Shown here piece by piece: positions 6,555-14,595 of a DNA stretch of 37,483 nucleotides. This stretch comes from Thermoanaerobaculales bacterium. GTDB lineage: Bacteria > Acidobacteriota > Thermoanaerobaculia > Thermoanaerobaculales > Sulfomarinibacteraceae. The notes beneath the pieces were generated by a model. That model saw nothing but the letters and a program-made list of their open reading frames with translations. It was not told where the DNA came from and searched no databases. The position numbers and the translations under genes were made by a program. Each line of letters begins with the position of its first letter. Within the stretch, counting starts at the first letter, position 1. The stretch is taken from positions 1 to 37,483 of the forward strand of contig JARFRM010000008.1 in the NCBI GenBank assembly GCA_029287235.1, given 5' to 3'.

Positions 6555-8840
6555 TCAGCGACGGCGTGAGCCGCCTGACGAACTCGAGGACCTCGATGGT
6601 GACGAGGACCCCGAGCTCGGGCGGCTCGATCCCGATGATCGCGCTCCGGACGACCTGGCGGACGGTGCGGAGGACGAGCGGGACGGCGCCCGCGCCGACG
6701 ACGATGATCTCCCGGACGGCGACACTCCCCGAACGGACGGAGAACGCGTGTACGGGGATCCCGACCCCATGTTCCGGCTCGGCCGTGTTGGCGAGGTGCG
6801 GGGGACGATGACCGGTCGCGACGAGCTCGCCGACGGGCTCGAGCGACCAACACCAACACGAGGCGTAACCGGCTGTCGCACAAGGGGGGAGGATGAACTG
6901 CGAGTGCTCGGCAGGGATGACGATCCGCGAGCACTCGGGAGAGAGGAGTAGGTTCTGGTGCTCGGAAGGCTCCGCCCGCTGGGAGCGATGTTTCCGGCAC
7001 TCGAGGCGGGCGGTTGCCCACCGCTTCGGCCGAACGAGCCGCTGGACGGATCGACCAAGGGGCGGGTGCCGCCGCCGGAACCGCCACCGGAAGAGGTCCT
7101 CCCGGGACGGTAGTAGTTGTTCGGCGAGTACCGACCGGTGGCCGACTGTGGGTTCGACGGATTCACGAAGGGCGACCGGCTCTGCACGGTGAGGTCGGGA
7201 CCGCCGCCTCCACCGGCATTCGATCGTGACTGGGTCGCGGTTTCGGAACGGTTGGCCACCACCGATTGGGCCGAGCTGCGCCCGAGGGTGGACAGTGAGG
7301 TTGGCTGGACCAGGCGCGTGATGTCTTCACTTCGAAGACTGCCGTCTCGGGCCATCACCCGGGTGATGTCTCGATTCGTCCTTGCGCCGACATCTGCGAA
7401 CGTGCGTGAGATCTCATCGGCCGTGCTCGCCTGCGCCGGCGAGCGAGTGGTCAACGGCCCGGTGACCACGACCCCGGTGACATCCCCCTGGTCAGGCATG
7501 ACCCGGCCGCCGGGTTGCACAACCCTGGACAGATGCTCGCTCGCGAACTCATCCGCCGCCACCACATTCCAACCCGCCCGGTCCATCTCCGCCACGCGGA
7601 CTCGACCAGTGAAATCGGCAGCCGTCCGACCACCGGACGACGCCCGAAGGTTGTCACCACCACCCGGCGTGGTGCGGCGAGACTCGCCACCCGCTGCCGA
7701 CGATGCTCTGACCCGTTCATCCGGCGTCTGACGCCGACCCGCCTCAACGGGGTTCACACCGTCTCTCGGTGGAACCGCATCACCACGTGGCGGTCGGGCG
7801 TGGGCGGGCGGGTAGTATCCCCCGCCCCAGCCCGGGTAACGCCCCCAGCACCAGGAGTTGTAGTAACCCCAAGGACACCAGCTGACATAGCCCGGCCACC
7901 AACACCAGCTGACCCAGGCCGGGCTCCAGACCGAACCCCAACCCCAGGTCCAACCGAAGCCGACGGAGTAGGACCACGAGCCATAGTGGTAGGGCAGCCA
8001 GCCCCACGGCTCATACGAGACCCAGGACCACCCGGTGGCGGTCCAATACCAACGGCCGGCCGTGTAGGGCCGCCAATCGGGGGCCACTGCCGGTTGCCAT
8101 CCCCAGCTTTGGGTGGCATCGACGTAGACCCAGGTGCCGTAGTTGTCGAGGATGCCGGCCTCGCGCGCGTATCGTTCATCGACGTATTCGGAACTTTCGC
8201 TCTCGTAGGTCAGCCGTCGCTGTTCCACCCAGCGCGCAAAATCATCTCCCCAGGTGAGATGGGGCTCGACACCTGCGACTTCGCCGGCTCGAATTTCGGC
8301 GGCGGTCGATGGTTGAATCAGAACGCCCCCGGCCGTTGTTGCGGCCTCTGCCAGACCTTCCCAAACCTCCACGCGCAGACCACCGGATCGCAGGACTTCG
8401 ATCCGGTAGGTGCCCGGCTGATTGAGGTAGACGGTTCCTCCGGAGCTGTCGATGCGAAGAGGTTCGGCGGTCAGAACGTGCTCCGGAACCCGGAGCATGA
8501 TCGCGCCATCGATGAGATAGAGAACGGTACGCTCACCGCCCATTTCCCGGCTGAACGCCACCGCATCGAGGCTGACCGAAGTGTATTGGTCGAGCCAGAT
8601 GATGCCGCCGTCGGCAAGGATGACCTCCATCCTCGCCTCGCGAGCCGTGTCCACCCGATCGCCGACGACCAGGGGCATGTTGATGGTCGCCTCGATGCTC
8701 TCGTCGTTGCTGACAGCTTGGATGGTGGCGTAGCGCTCGAGATAGGAGATGTAACTCAGCGAGGTCAGATCGTCCTCCTCAGAGGCCAGCAGAGGGGCCG
8801 CCACTATGAGGATCAGTGCTGCCGTCGCGAGCGTTTTCAT
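6555..8840 (-). CDS. Secreted FecR-domain protein with Trp/Tyr-rich (DUF6600-like) region and Ser/Arg-rich tail
   Basis: Function unknown; probably an envelope or surface protein. The protein has 761 residues from the ATG at 8840, which has GGGAGG seven bases upstream and starts a clear signal peptide (MKTLATAALILIVAAPLLA). Residues about 40-170 resemble a FecR-type beta domain (GDRVDTAREARMEVIL, LRIDSSGGTVYLNQPG, LRVEVWEG). Residues about 230-355 are extremely rich in Trp, Tyr, Gly and Pro, with repeated units such as GRWYWTATGWSWVSYEPWGW. The C-terminal half is low-complexity Ser/Arg/Gly/Pro, ending in a poly-Ser/Arg tail. The frame is open to 9134, but those codons cover the REP doublet and have no Shine-Dalgarno. 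It is a single-gene unit with its own terminator and no FecI/FecA partner nearby. Confidence 0.85.
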   Translation of the reverse strand: MKTLATAALILIVAAPLLASEEDDLTSLSYISYLERYATIQAVSNDESIEATINMPLVVGDRVDTAREARMEVILADGGIIWLDQYTSVSLDAVAFSREMGGERTVLYLIDGAIMLRVPEHVLTAEPLRIDSSGGTVYLNQPGTYRIEVLRSGGLRVEVWEGLAEAATTAGGVLIQPSTAAEIRAGEVAGVEPHLTWGDDFARWVEQRRLTYESESSEYVDERYAREAGILDNYGTWVYVDATQSWGWQPAVAPDWRPYTAGRWYWTATGWSWVSYEPWGWLPYHYGSWSYSVGFGWTWGWGSVWSPAWVSWCWWPGYVSWCPWGYYNSWCWGRYPGWGGGYYPPAHARPPRGDAVPPRDGVNPVEAGRRQTPDERVRASSAAGGESRRTTPGGGDNLRASSGGRTAADFTGRVRVAEMDRAGWNVVAADEFASEHLSRVVQPGGRVMPDQGDVTGVVVTGPLTTRSPAQASTADEISRTFADVGARTNRDITRVMARDGSLRSEDITRLVQPTSLSTLGRSSAQSVVANRSETATQSRSNAGGGGGPDLTVQSRSPFVNPSNPQSATGRYSPNNYYRPGRTSSGGGSGGGTRPLVDPSSGSFGRSGGQPPASSAGNIAPSGRSLPSTRTYSSLPSARGSSSLPSTRSSSSPLVRQPVTPRVGVGRSSPSASSSRPVIVPRTSPTRPSRNMGSGSPYTRSPSVRGVSPSGRSSSSARAPSRSSSAPSARSSGARSSGSSRPSSGSSSPSRSSSSSGGSRRR

Positions 8841-8930
8841 GATCAACCTCCCAGTCACCCCGGGAGAGTGCAACCCGCGTGCCAGCCAACCCAAGGGTGC
8901 CCAATCTTCTTTGCTCCCAGTGCCGCACAT

Positions 8931-9072
8931 TGTCACCCTGAGCGGAGCAGCCTCCGAGGCTGCGCAGTCGAAGGGTCCCCACAGGTCCAGAAGCGCGCTG
9001 CTCGCAAAGGACTCCTTCATTTCTTCGGGGGATTCTTCGACTCTCTCGCGGACTCGTTCGCTCAGAATGACA
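8931..9072. repeat. REP-like doublet with inverted arms, about 142 bp
   Basis: The left arm (8931-8980) begins TGTCACCCTGAGCG and contains AGTCGAAGGGTCCCC. The right arm (9027-9072), read on the other strand, begins TGTCATTCTGAGCG and contains AGTCGAAGAATCCCCC. Both are versions of one sequence family, in inverse orientation about a 46-base centre. It lies just upstream of the FecR-like gene. The gene-free stretch 8841-9233 holds this element and the heptamer array at 9195-9229; I see nothing else in it. Elements starting TGTCATTCTGAGCG are, from memory, common in environmental bacterial genomes. Confidence 0.8.
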
Positions 9073-9194
9073 GTTATTCGGCGATCTCTGTCGTTCCTGG
9101 AGTAGGCGCCGCGAAGCGGCGTGGCGGTGCTCATGGTGACAGTTTTCAGGGCTATTCAGGAGACCCGAGGCGTGATTCGAAGGCACCGCGATGG

Positions 9195-9229
9195 AGCTAA
9201 CAGCTAACGGCTAACAGCTAACAGCAAAT
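9195..9229. repeat. Heptamer tandem array, five units
   Basis: Five consecutive heptamers: AGCTAAC twice, GGCTAAC, AGCTAAC, and a decayed AGCAAAT. The array ends five bases from the stop codon of the thioredoxin-like gene. No inverted arm is visible. Confidence 0.85.
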
Positions 9230-9233
9230 AGGT

Positions 9234-9716
9234 TCACCCCTGCTGTAGGATCCCCTTCATGACCTCGACGAACTGACCCGGCGGGAGATAGCCGTTGATC
9301 CGACCCTTCTCCTCACCGGTGGGTGAGAAGACCAATACCGTCGGCAGACTCTCGACCCCATGCTCGTCGGAAAGTTCACGGCCCGAGTTGTCCACATCGA
9401 GGGTGAGCGGCACCAACGAACCGGCAATGAGAGACATGACGACCTTGTCACGGTAGGTGGTGGATTCGAGCTTCTTGCACCATACGCACCATTCGGCCTC
9501 GAAGCTGACGAGGACGGGCTTGCCTTCCGCCTTGGCGCGGTTGAACGCCGTGTCCCAGCTCTTTTCCCAATCCAGGTGAGCGGTGTGGGACGAGACGGCC
9601 TCGATTGAACTTGTGGCGGGAGCCTCTTCGGAAGGTCCCGCGCCGCACGCCGTCAGCGCGCCGACTGTCATCAGAAGACCCATCATCACGTTCGATTTCA
9701 GTCTGTCTCGTACCAT
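9234..9716 (-). CDS. Thioredoxin-fold lipoprotein
   Basis: Predicted periplasmic disulphide oxidoreductase held in a membrane by lipid. The protein has 160 residues from the ATG at 9716, with GGGAGG six bases upstream. The signal sequence ends in LTAC (Cys24), followed by a short Ser/Ala/Glu linker. The thioredoxin-like domain runs from about residue 50: SFEAEWCVWCKKL carries the active site Cys77-Val-Trp-Cys80, and LPTV gives the cis-proline (Pro125). The WCxWC site resembles the C-terminal domain of DsbD and YyaL-type thioredoxins more than cytosolic thioredoxin (WCGPC). The redox partner cannot be identified from its neighbours, as the gene stands alone between a repeat array and a divergent operon. 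Confidence 0.87.
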   Translation of the reverse strand: MVRDRLKSNVMMGLLMTVGALTACGAGPSEEAPATSSIEAVSSHTAHLDWEKSWDTAFNRAKAEGKPVLVSFEAEWCVWCKKLESTTYRDKVVMSLIAGSLVPLTLDVDNSGRELSDEHGVESLPTVLVFSPTGEEKGRINGYLPPGQFVEVMKGILQQG

Positions 9717-9735
9717 CGTGCCTCCCGTTGCCGCC

Positions 9736-9750
9736 GGTGATAATATCACC
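9736..9750. promoter_or_regulatory. Perfect 15-bp palindrome, candidate operator
   Basis: GGTGATA-A-TATCACC in the divergent region between the thioredoxin-like gene and the RsbU-like operon. It covers a -10-like TATTAT on the minus strand and lies about 10 bases upstream of the Shine-Dalgarno of that gene. No -35 box is convincing. Confidence 0.35.
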
Positions 9751-9843
9751 ATTTAGCTATACAGTATGAAATCCACACTCCAGAGTTACATCCGATAGAA
9801 AAGTGGTCTTGCGCAGCAGCCCGCAGAGTGACATGATCCGCCC

Positions 9844-11073
9844 ATGCCGCAACGCACTCGCTCCTTGTTCCACCGCATCGAGAACGCTCTCGAGACCATC
9901 GCCGTCGGTTCGACCCCGCTCGACATCATCCAAAACACGGCCGAGTTCCTGACCGCCAACTTCGCCGACGATCTCGGAATCCGCGGCGGCAGGGTCTATG
10001 TCCACACCGATGGCAGCTACGAGCTCGTCAAGGGCTTTGGGGAGGCCACCGACGCACCCATCGGACTGCGGGTGTGGCGCACCTATCCCCCCTTCGAGCA
10101 GATGCTGGAAACAGGGATCGTGGTCATGAACCGCGACGACGATCGCCTGGACCAGCACCTCGAAAAGGAGCTCGGAACCCGCGAGTGGTTCGCCGCCATC
10201 ACGGTCTCGAACGGTGAATATGTGCTTTCCTTCGATGTCGATTGTCGCAGCGCCGATGACGAAGAGCTTCACAGCACCCTCAACATCATCCGTCTCGCGG
10301 TCAACCAGAAACTGCGAGAGGAACGGATGGTCGCCATCATGGAGGAGGCCCGGCAGATTCAGGATTCGATCCTGCCGCGCCACCTCCCCAAACCGGGCGA
10401 CTTCGAGATCGCGGCCCGGAGCGTCCCCGCCGAAATCGTCGGGGGCGATTTCTATGATGTCATCGTCCTCGACGAGGAGGTCTTTGACGTTGTGATCGCC
10501 GACGCCACCGGCCACGGGCTGCCGGCCGCACTCCAGGTGCGTGACGTCTTCACCGGTCTCCGGATGGCGCTGTCGCGGGAGTTCAAACTCACACGAACCC
10601 TGGAGAGACTCAACAACATCATCTACCGCAGCCGGCTCGCCACCAAGTTCGTCTCGCTTGTCCTGGTCGAGCTCGATCTTGTCGGCACGGTCATCTACTG
10701 CAACGCCGGCCACCCGAGGCCGATTCTGATGCGCGGCGACGGTTCGGTGGCGCGGCTCGACATGGGCGGCCCGATCCTCGGCCCGATTCCCAACGCGACC
10801 TACTCCATCGGTATCCAGTGCATGGCCCCGGGAGACACGCTCGTTCTCTTTACGGACGGGGTCACCGAAGCCAACGACCACAACGAGGAGGAGTACGGAG
10901 TCGATCGTCTGATTCACACCGTGCGGACCAATCGTCACCATGATCCCGCCGCCATCGTCGACCGGATCTTCACCGATGTGGTCGAGTTCTCCCGGGGGGC
11001 GCCGTCCGCGGACGACCAGACGGTTGTGGTCCTCAAACGACAGCTTCCCGAGCTCGAGGGGGAACCGGCATGA
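9844..11073 (+). CDS. RsbU/SpoIIE-type PP2C-like serine phosphatase
   Basis: Predicted metal-dependent phosphatase that removes phosphate from an anti-sigma-factor antagonist or similar partner. The protein has 409 residues. Residues about 10-155 resemble a GAF-like sensory domain, followed by a helical linker whose EEARQIQDSILPRHLP (167-182) is the hallmark entry to this family. The phosphatase domain has VGGDFYDVI (Asp202), ADATGHGLPAAL (Asp220), YCNAGHPRP, VLFTDGVTEA and DDQTVVVL, so the metal-binding acidic residues are all present. The cognate STAS or HPK partner is not in the window. The stop codon overlaps the next gene by four bases (ATGA), so both are translated together. Confidence 0.9.
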   Translation: MPQRTRSLFHRIENALETIAVGSTPLDIIQNTAEFLTANFADDLGIRGGRVYVHTDGSYELVKGFGEATDAPIGLRVWRTYPPFEQMLETGIVVMNRDDDRLDQHLEKELGTREWFAAITVSNGEYVLSFDVDCRSADDEELHSTLNIIRLAVNQKLREERMVAIMEEARQIQDSILPRHLPKPGDFEIAARSVPAEIVGGDFYDVIVLDEEVFDVVIADATGHGLPAALQVRDVFTGLRMALSREFKLTRTLERLNNIIYRSRLATKFVSLVLVELDLVGTVIYCNAGHPRPILMRGDGSVARLDMGGPILGPIPNATYSIGIQCMAPGDTLVLFTDGVTEANDHNEEEYGVDRLIHTVRTNRHHDPAAIVDRIFTDVVEFSRGAPSADDQTVVVLKRQLPELEGEPA

Positions 11074-11771
11074 TCGACTTCGGTCCGACCACGTTTTTTG
11101 ATCTCGAGGGCTTCGAACACGCGGACCTGTTCGTCGATGGCGAGGCCGTCTGGACCGCGCTCGGCTCGAGGCTCGCGGCCTACTTCGATGCCTGGACCGA
11201 CTGGACAATGGCTGGCGAGCTCCACCCCGGGGTCCATCTGCTCGGCGACCGCATATTCATGGCCCCCGGCTGTTCGGTCGAGCCCGGCGCGGTCATCGTC
11301 GGACCGGCGATCATCGGCAGCGGTGTCATCATCCGCACCGGCGCCTACGTCCGCGAGAAAGTCATCCTCGGCGACGGCTCTCTGGTCGGCGCTCACAGTG
11401 AGGTCAAGGGGTCGGTGCTCCTCCCCGGGGCCAAGGCGCCCCACCAGGCCTATGTCGGCGACTCGATCCTCGGCCGCGATGTCAATCTCGGCGCCGGCAC
11501 CATCTGCTCCAACGTCAAGAACATCGGCCGTGAGGTCAGCTTCAGCGCCGGAGGAGAAGTCATCAAGACGGGGCTGAGAAAGTTCGGCGCGGTGCTCGGA
11601 GATGGCGCCAAGACCGGCTGCAACACCGTGCTCAACCCGGGCGTCCTCATGGGCCCGGGATCGGTGACGTACCCCAACGCCAGCCTCAGGGGCGGCTACT
11701 ACCCGGCGGGCACCCTCGTGAAGGTCAGGCAGGAGCAACGGATGGTGGAGATGGACAAGCTGCGCCGGTAG
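11070..11771 (+). CDS. Left-handed beta-helix (hexapeptide-repeat) protein, nucleotidyl-sugar or acyltransferase-like
   Basis: The protein has 233 residues. From about residue 50 onward it is a run of hexapeptide turns: VHLLGDRIFMAPGCSVEPGA, VIVGPAIIGSGVIIR, VILGDGSLVGAHSEV and so on. GAGTICSNVKN and TGCNTVLNPGVLMGP resemble the C-terminal acetyltransferase half of GlmU-type enzymes. No pyrophosphorylase N-terminal domain is present, only about 50 residues of unknown fold. It may transfer an acyl group to a sugar nucleotide or serve as a binding scaffold; the substrate is not readable. Translational overlap with the phosphatase suggests a functional link that I cannot explain. Confidence 0.78.
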   Translation: MIDFGPTTFFDLEGFEHADLFVDGEAVWTALGSRLAAYFDAWTDWTMAGELHPGVHLLGDRIFMAPGCSVEPGAVIVGPAIIGSGVIIRTGAYVREKVILGDGSLVGAHSEVKGSVLLPGAKAPHQAYVGDSILGRDVNLGAGTICSNVKNIGREVSFSAGGEVIKTGLRKFGAVLGDGAKTGCNTVLNPGVLMGPGSVTYPNASLRGGYYPAGTLVKVRQEQRMVEMDKLRR

Positions 11772-11865
11772 GAGCGACTTGCCTGGTGCAGGGCCATCGC
11801 ATCCCTGGTCGTTGGTGGCATCGAGCGCCGGCGGGATATGCCCCACACGCCGGAACGCCTCTGAA

Positions 11866-11886
11866 GGGCAGGCAGGATGCCCGCCC
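11866..11886. repeat. REP-like imperfect palindrome between convergent genes
   Basis: GGGCAGGCA-GGA-TGCCCGCCC, arms matching at 8 of 9 positions. It lies in the 183-base space between the convergent ends of the beta-helix gene and the PBP1A gene; nothing else is clear there and no T-tract follows on either strand. Confidence 0.5.
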
Positions 11887-11954
11887 CCACAACATCGCAG
11901 TCGTCGCTCGTTGTTGCACGGTCGGCGTCTCTTCGGCGTCTGTGGCGATGAGGC

Positions 11955-14423
11955 CTACCGAGCCCCCGCGGCCTCGGCCGCGATCGCCGCCGCCTCCGCG
12001 GCGGTGGGCGTCGGCCTGAGCCTCTCGTCCGCGACCTCCAACGCCAGCGAGTCCGGCATGGGTTCGCCCGGCTTGGGCTCGTAGAACGGGAGCTGGAACG
12101 GCCACGGCAGCTCTCTCAGCGGAACCTCCTGCTCGCGGCACGGCTCGCTCGGTTCGGTACCGTCAAGGAAGGCCTCGAGCACCACGGAAGTCTGTTGACT
12201 GCACGGCGGTACGGCGCGCTCGCCGGTGAAAGCGTCGACGGGAGTGAAGACCACCCCCGCCGGCACCGAGAAGTCCTCGGCCCGGGTTTCCTCGTCGAGG
12301 GTCTCGAGATAGCCCTTCATGAACTCGTTCCAGATGGGCTGCGCCGCCTTGGCGCCGGTCATCTTCTTGCCGATGGGTTCCTTGCGGTCGCGGCCCACCC
12401 AGACCCCGACGGTCATTCGGGGAGAGAACCCGACGAACCAGGCGTCGGAGTAGTCATCGGTGGTCCCGGTCTTGCCCGCGAGGTTGGCGTCGAGAACAGC
12501 GGCCGAGGCTCCGGTTCCGCGCTCGATTACTCCGCGCAGAACGTGCAGCGCGAGGTAGGTCACCGGGGCCGACATGATGGGCTCGATCCGCGGGTAGAAG
12601 CGCTCGATGGGGCGGCTGTCACGGTCATAGACCTCGGAGATGAAGTACGGCTCGGGGAGTTCGCCGAGATTGGCGATGGCCGAGTAGGCCCGGACCAGAT
12701 CGACGAGCCGAACCCCGAGTGAACCGAGAGCGAGCGAGGGATAGGGGTGGAGCTCGGTGGAAATCCCGAATCTCCGGGCGGTCTCGACCACCTGCTCTGA
12801 CCCGACGAGCTGCTGGAGCTTGACCGCCGAGGCGTTGTAGCTCAGCTCGAGGGCGCGCCGCAGCGTCGTGATCCCGTAGTACATGTTGTAGTAGTTTTTC
12901 GGGCAGTAGGTGAGCTCGCCCGTGCCGTCCGGTAAGAGGAAGGGACCGTCGAAGACGGTGTCGGCGGGCGAGTAACCCTGCTGAAACGCAGTGAGATAGA
13001 CAAAAGGCTTGAACGCCGAACCGCACTGAAGAGACGACTGCACCGCCCGGTTGAACTCCGAGCGTCCGAAGTCGAAGCCGCCGACCATGGCCCGGATCGC
13101 CCCGGTCTGGTTGTCCATGGCGATGAGCGCGCCCTCCACCTCGGGCTCCTGAAGCAGCGAGACTGGGATCACGGCTTCGGCCTCTTCGGGAAGCTCTTCG
13201 GGCAGCCGGATCAAAACCAGATCTCCGACATCGAGGAGCCGCCGCATGGAGACGGCGCCGGTCCACTTGACGGCTTCCATATCGAGCCGCGCTTGGTGGT
13301 AACCGAGCCGAAGCTTGGCTTCACGCCGTCCGACCTCGACCACCACCGCCTTGACCATGGCGCCCGACTCGAGCTCGAGCTGCCGCCAGGACGGGTCTTG
13401 GTATTCATCCACGTTTTCAATGCCCTCGGTGGAGAGCACGTTGGGCGGCGAACGCCATCCGATATAGATCATCTCGAGCTTGATCAGCCACTCGCGAACG
13501 GCGCGTTCGGCCAACCGTTGGAGATCGGGATCCATGGTGAGGTGAACCTGGAGACCGCTGGTGTAGAGCGCGTCGGTGCCGTAGCGGCGCTCGATCTCCT
13601 TGCGGGCCTCCTCGAGAAAGTACGCGCCCGATTCCACTCGATCACGGTGGAGGGTGACCTCGAGGGGCTCGGCAACCGCCTCGGCGTGGGCCTCCGGGTC
13701 GATGAAGCCCTGTTCGAGCATCCTGTCGAGGACCTTGTTCCGCCGCGCCAGCGCGTTCTCGGGACGCTTGATGGGGTTGTACAAATTGTTCGCGCTGGGA
13801 ATCATCCCCGCAAGCAGCGCCGCCTCGGCCAGCGAGGTCTCGAGCGCCGTCTTGTTGAAGTAGAGCTGGGACGCGGCCTCGACACCATAGGCGCCGTGAC
13901 CGAAGAAGACCTGGTTGGCGTACATGGTGAGGATCTGGTCCTTGGAGAAACGTTTTTCGATGTCGATGGCGAGCAGGGCCTCTTTCGCCTTGCGTCTGAT
14001 CGTTCGCTCGCGCTCGAGAAAGAGGTTGAGGGCCAGCTGTTGGGTCAGGGTCGACGCCCCCCCCCGAGAGCCGATCTTGCGGTCGCGGAGGCTGTACCAC
14101 GCGGCACGCATGACCGCCTGGGGATCGACACCGCCGTGATCGTAAAAATCAGCATCCTCGATCGCGACGATGGCTTTCTTCAGGTGGTCGGGGATGTCTT
14201 CCGGTTCGAGCTCGACCCGCTGCTCGACGGCCCAGGAGGCGATCTCGGACCCGTCCTCGGCATAGACGTGGGTTGCGGTGGCGGGTCGGAAGGACTCGAG
14301 AGCATCGACCTGCGGTACGTGAAGAAACTGGGCCACTACCCAACCGGCCAGACCTCCCGCCAAGACACCGGCGACGGCGCCGATCACGACAAACTTGAGC
14401 AGCCGAAGGTGCTTCTCGCTCAT
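11955..14423 (-). CDS. mrcA: Bifunctional penicillin-binding protein 1A
   Basis: Class A PBP that polymerises and cross-links peptidoglycan at the inner membrane. The protein has 822 residues. A transmembrane anchor lies at about 10-32. The glycosyltransferase 51 domain follows with IEDADFYDHGG (catalytic Glu89), GGASTLTQQLALN, and KRPENALARRNKVLDRM. An insert of about 90 residues (around 340-430, OB-like) separates it from the transpeptidase domain, where GSAFKP carries the acylated Ser469 and Lys472, SYN is at 528-530, and KTGTT begins at 651. The start ATG at 14423 has a poor Shine-Dalgarno; a TTG at 14453 would add ten residues. Ends with a Pro/Glu-rich tail and AAEAAAIAAEAAGA. The neighbouring protease is separate. 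Confidence 0.93.
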   Translation of the reverse strand: MSEKHLRLLKFVVIGAVAGVLAGGLAGWVVAQFLHVPQVDALESFRPATATHVYAEDGSEIASWAVEQRVELEPEDIPDHLKKAIVAIEDADFYDHGGVDPQAVMRAAWYSLRDRKIGSRGGASTLTQQLALNLFLERERTIRRKAKEALLAIDIEKRFSKDQILTMYANQVFFGHGAYGVEAASQLYFNKTALETSLAEAALLAGMIPSANNLYNPIKRPENALARRNKVLDRMLEQGFIDPEAHAEAVAEPLEVTLHRDRVESGAYFLEEARKEIERRYGTDALYTSGLQVHLTMDPDLQRLAERAVREWLIKLEMIYIGWRSPPNVLSTEGIENVDEYQDPSWRQLELESGAMVKAVVVEVGRREAKLRLGYHQARLDMEAVKWTGAVSMRRLLDVGDLVLIRLPEELPEEAEAVIPVSLLQEPEVEGALIAMDNQTGAIRAMVGGFDFGRSEFNRAVQSSLQCGSAFKPFVYLTAFQQGYSPADTVFDGPFLLPDGTGELTYCPKNYYNMYYGITTLRRALELSYNASAVKLQQLVGSEQVVETARRFGISTELHPYPSLALGSLGVRLVDLVRAYSAIANLGELPEPYFISEVYDRDSRPIERFYPRIEPIMSAPVTYLALHVLRGVIERGTGASAAVLDANLAGKTGTTDDYSDAWFVGFSPRMTVGVWVGRDRKEPIGKKMTGAKAAQPIWNEFMKGYLETLDEETRAEDFSVPAGVVFTPVDAFTGERAVPPCSQQTSVVLEAFLDGTEPSEPCREQEVPLRELPWPFQLPFYEPKPGEPMPDSLALEVADERLRPTPTAAEAAAIAAEAAGAR

Positions 14424-14595
14424 GGCGACAGAGTAGCAGACAAGGTGCGGCAATGGTGTGGCGGCCCGAGGGCCGGTGGAAGGCGATGGGATTGGAGCCG
14501 GGCTGACGCCGGGCTCGATTTCTCCCCCCTTTTCGCGATCGGAGCGGGCGCCCGGTTTTAGTCCGGCCGGCGCCCTCGGGACGGTTGCCGGGCCC

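Noticed and set aside
7515-9200. 561-codon plus-strand frame over the FecR-type gene
   Set aside because: Antisense shadow of a gene with a signal peptide, Shine-Dalgarno and terminator; it also crosses the REP doublet.
9757-11208. 483-codon minus-strand frame over the RsbU-like gene
   Set aside because: The phosphatase motifs on the plus strand are decisive; the antisense translation is composition-driven.
14546-14575. Terminator after the metalloprotease gene
   Set aside because: A good GC-rich stem with a bulge, but no T-tract follows on either strand.
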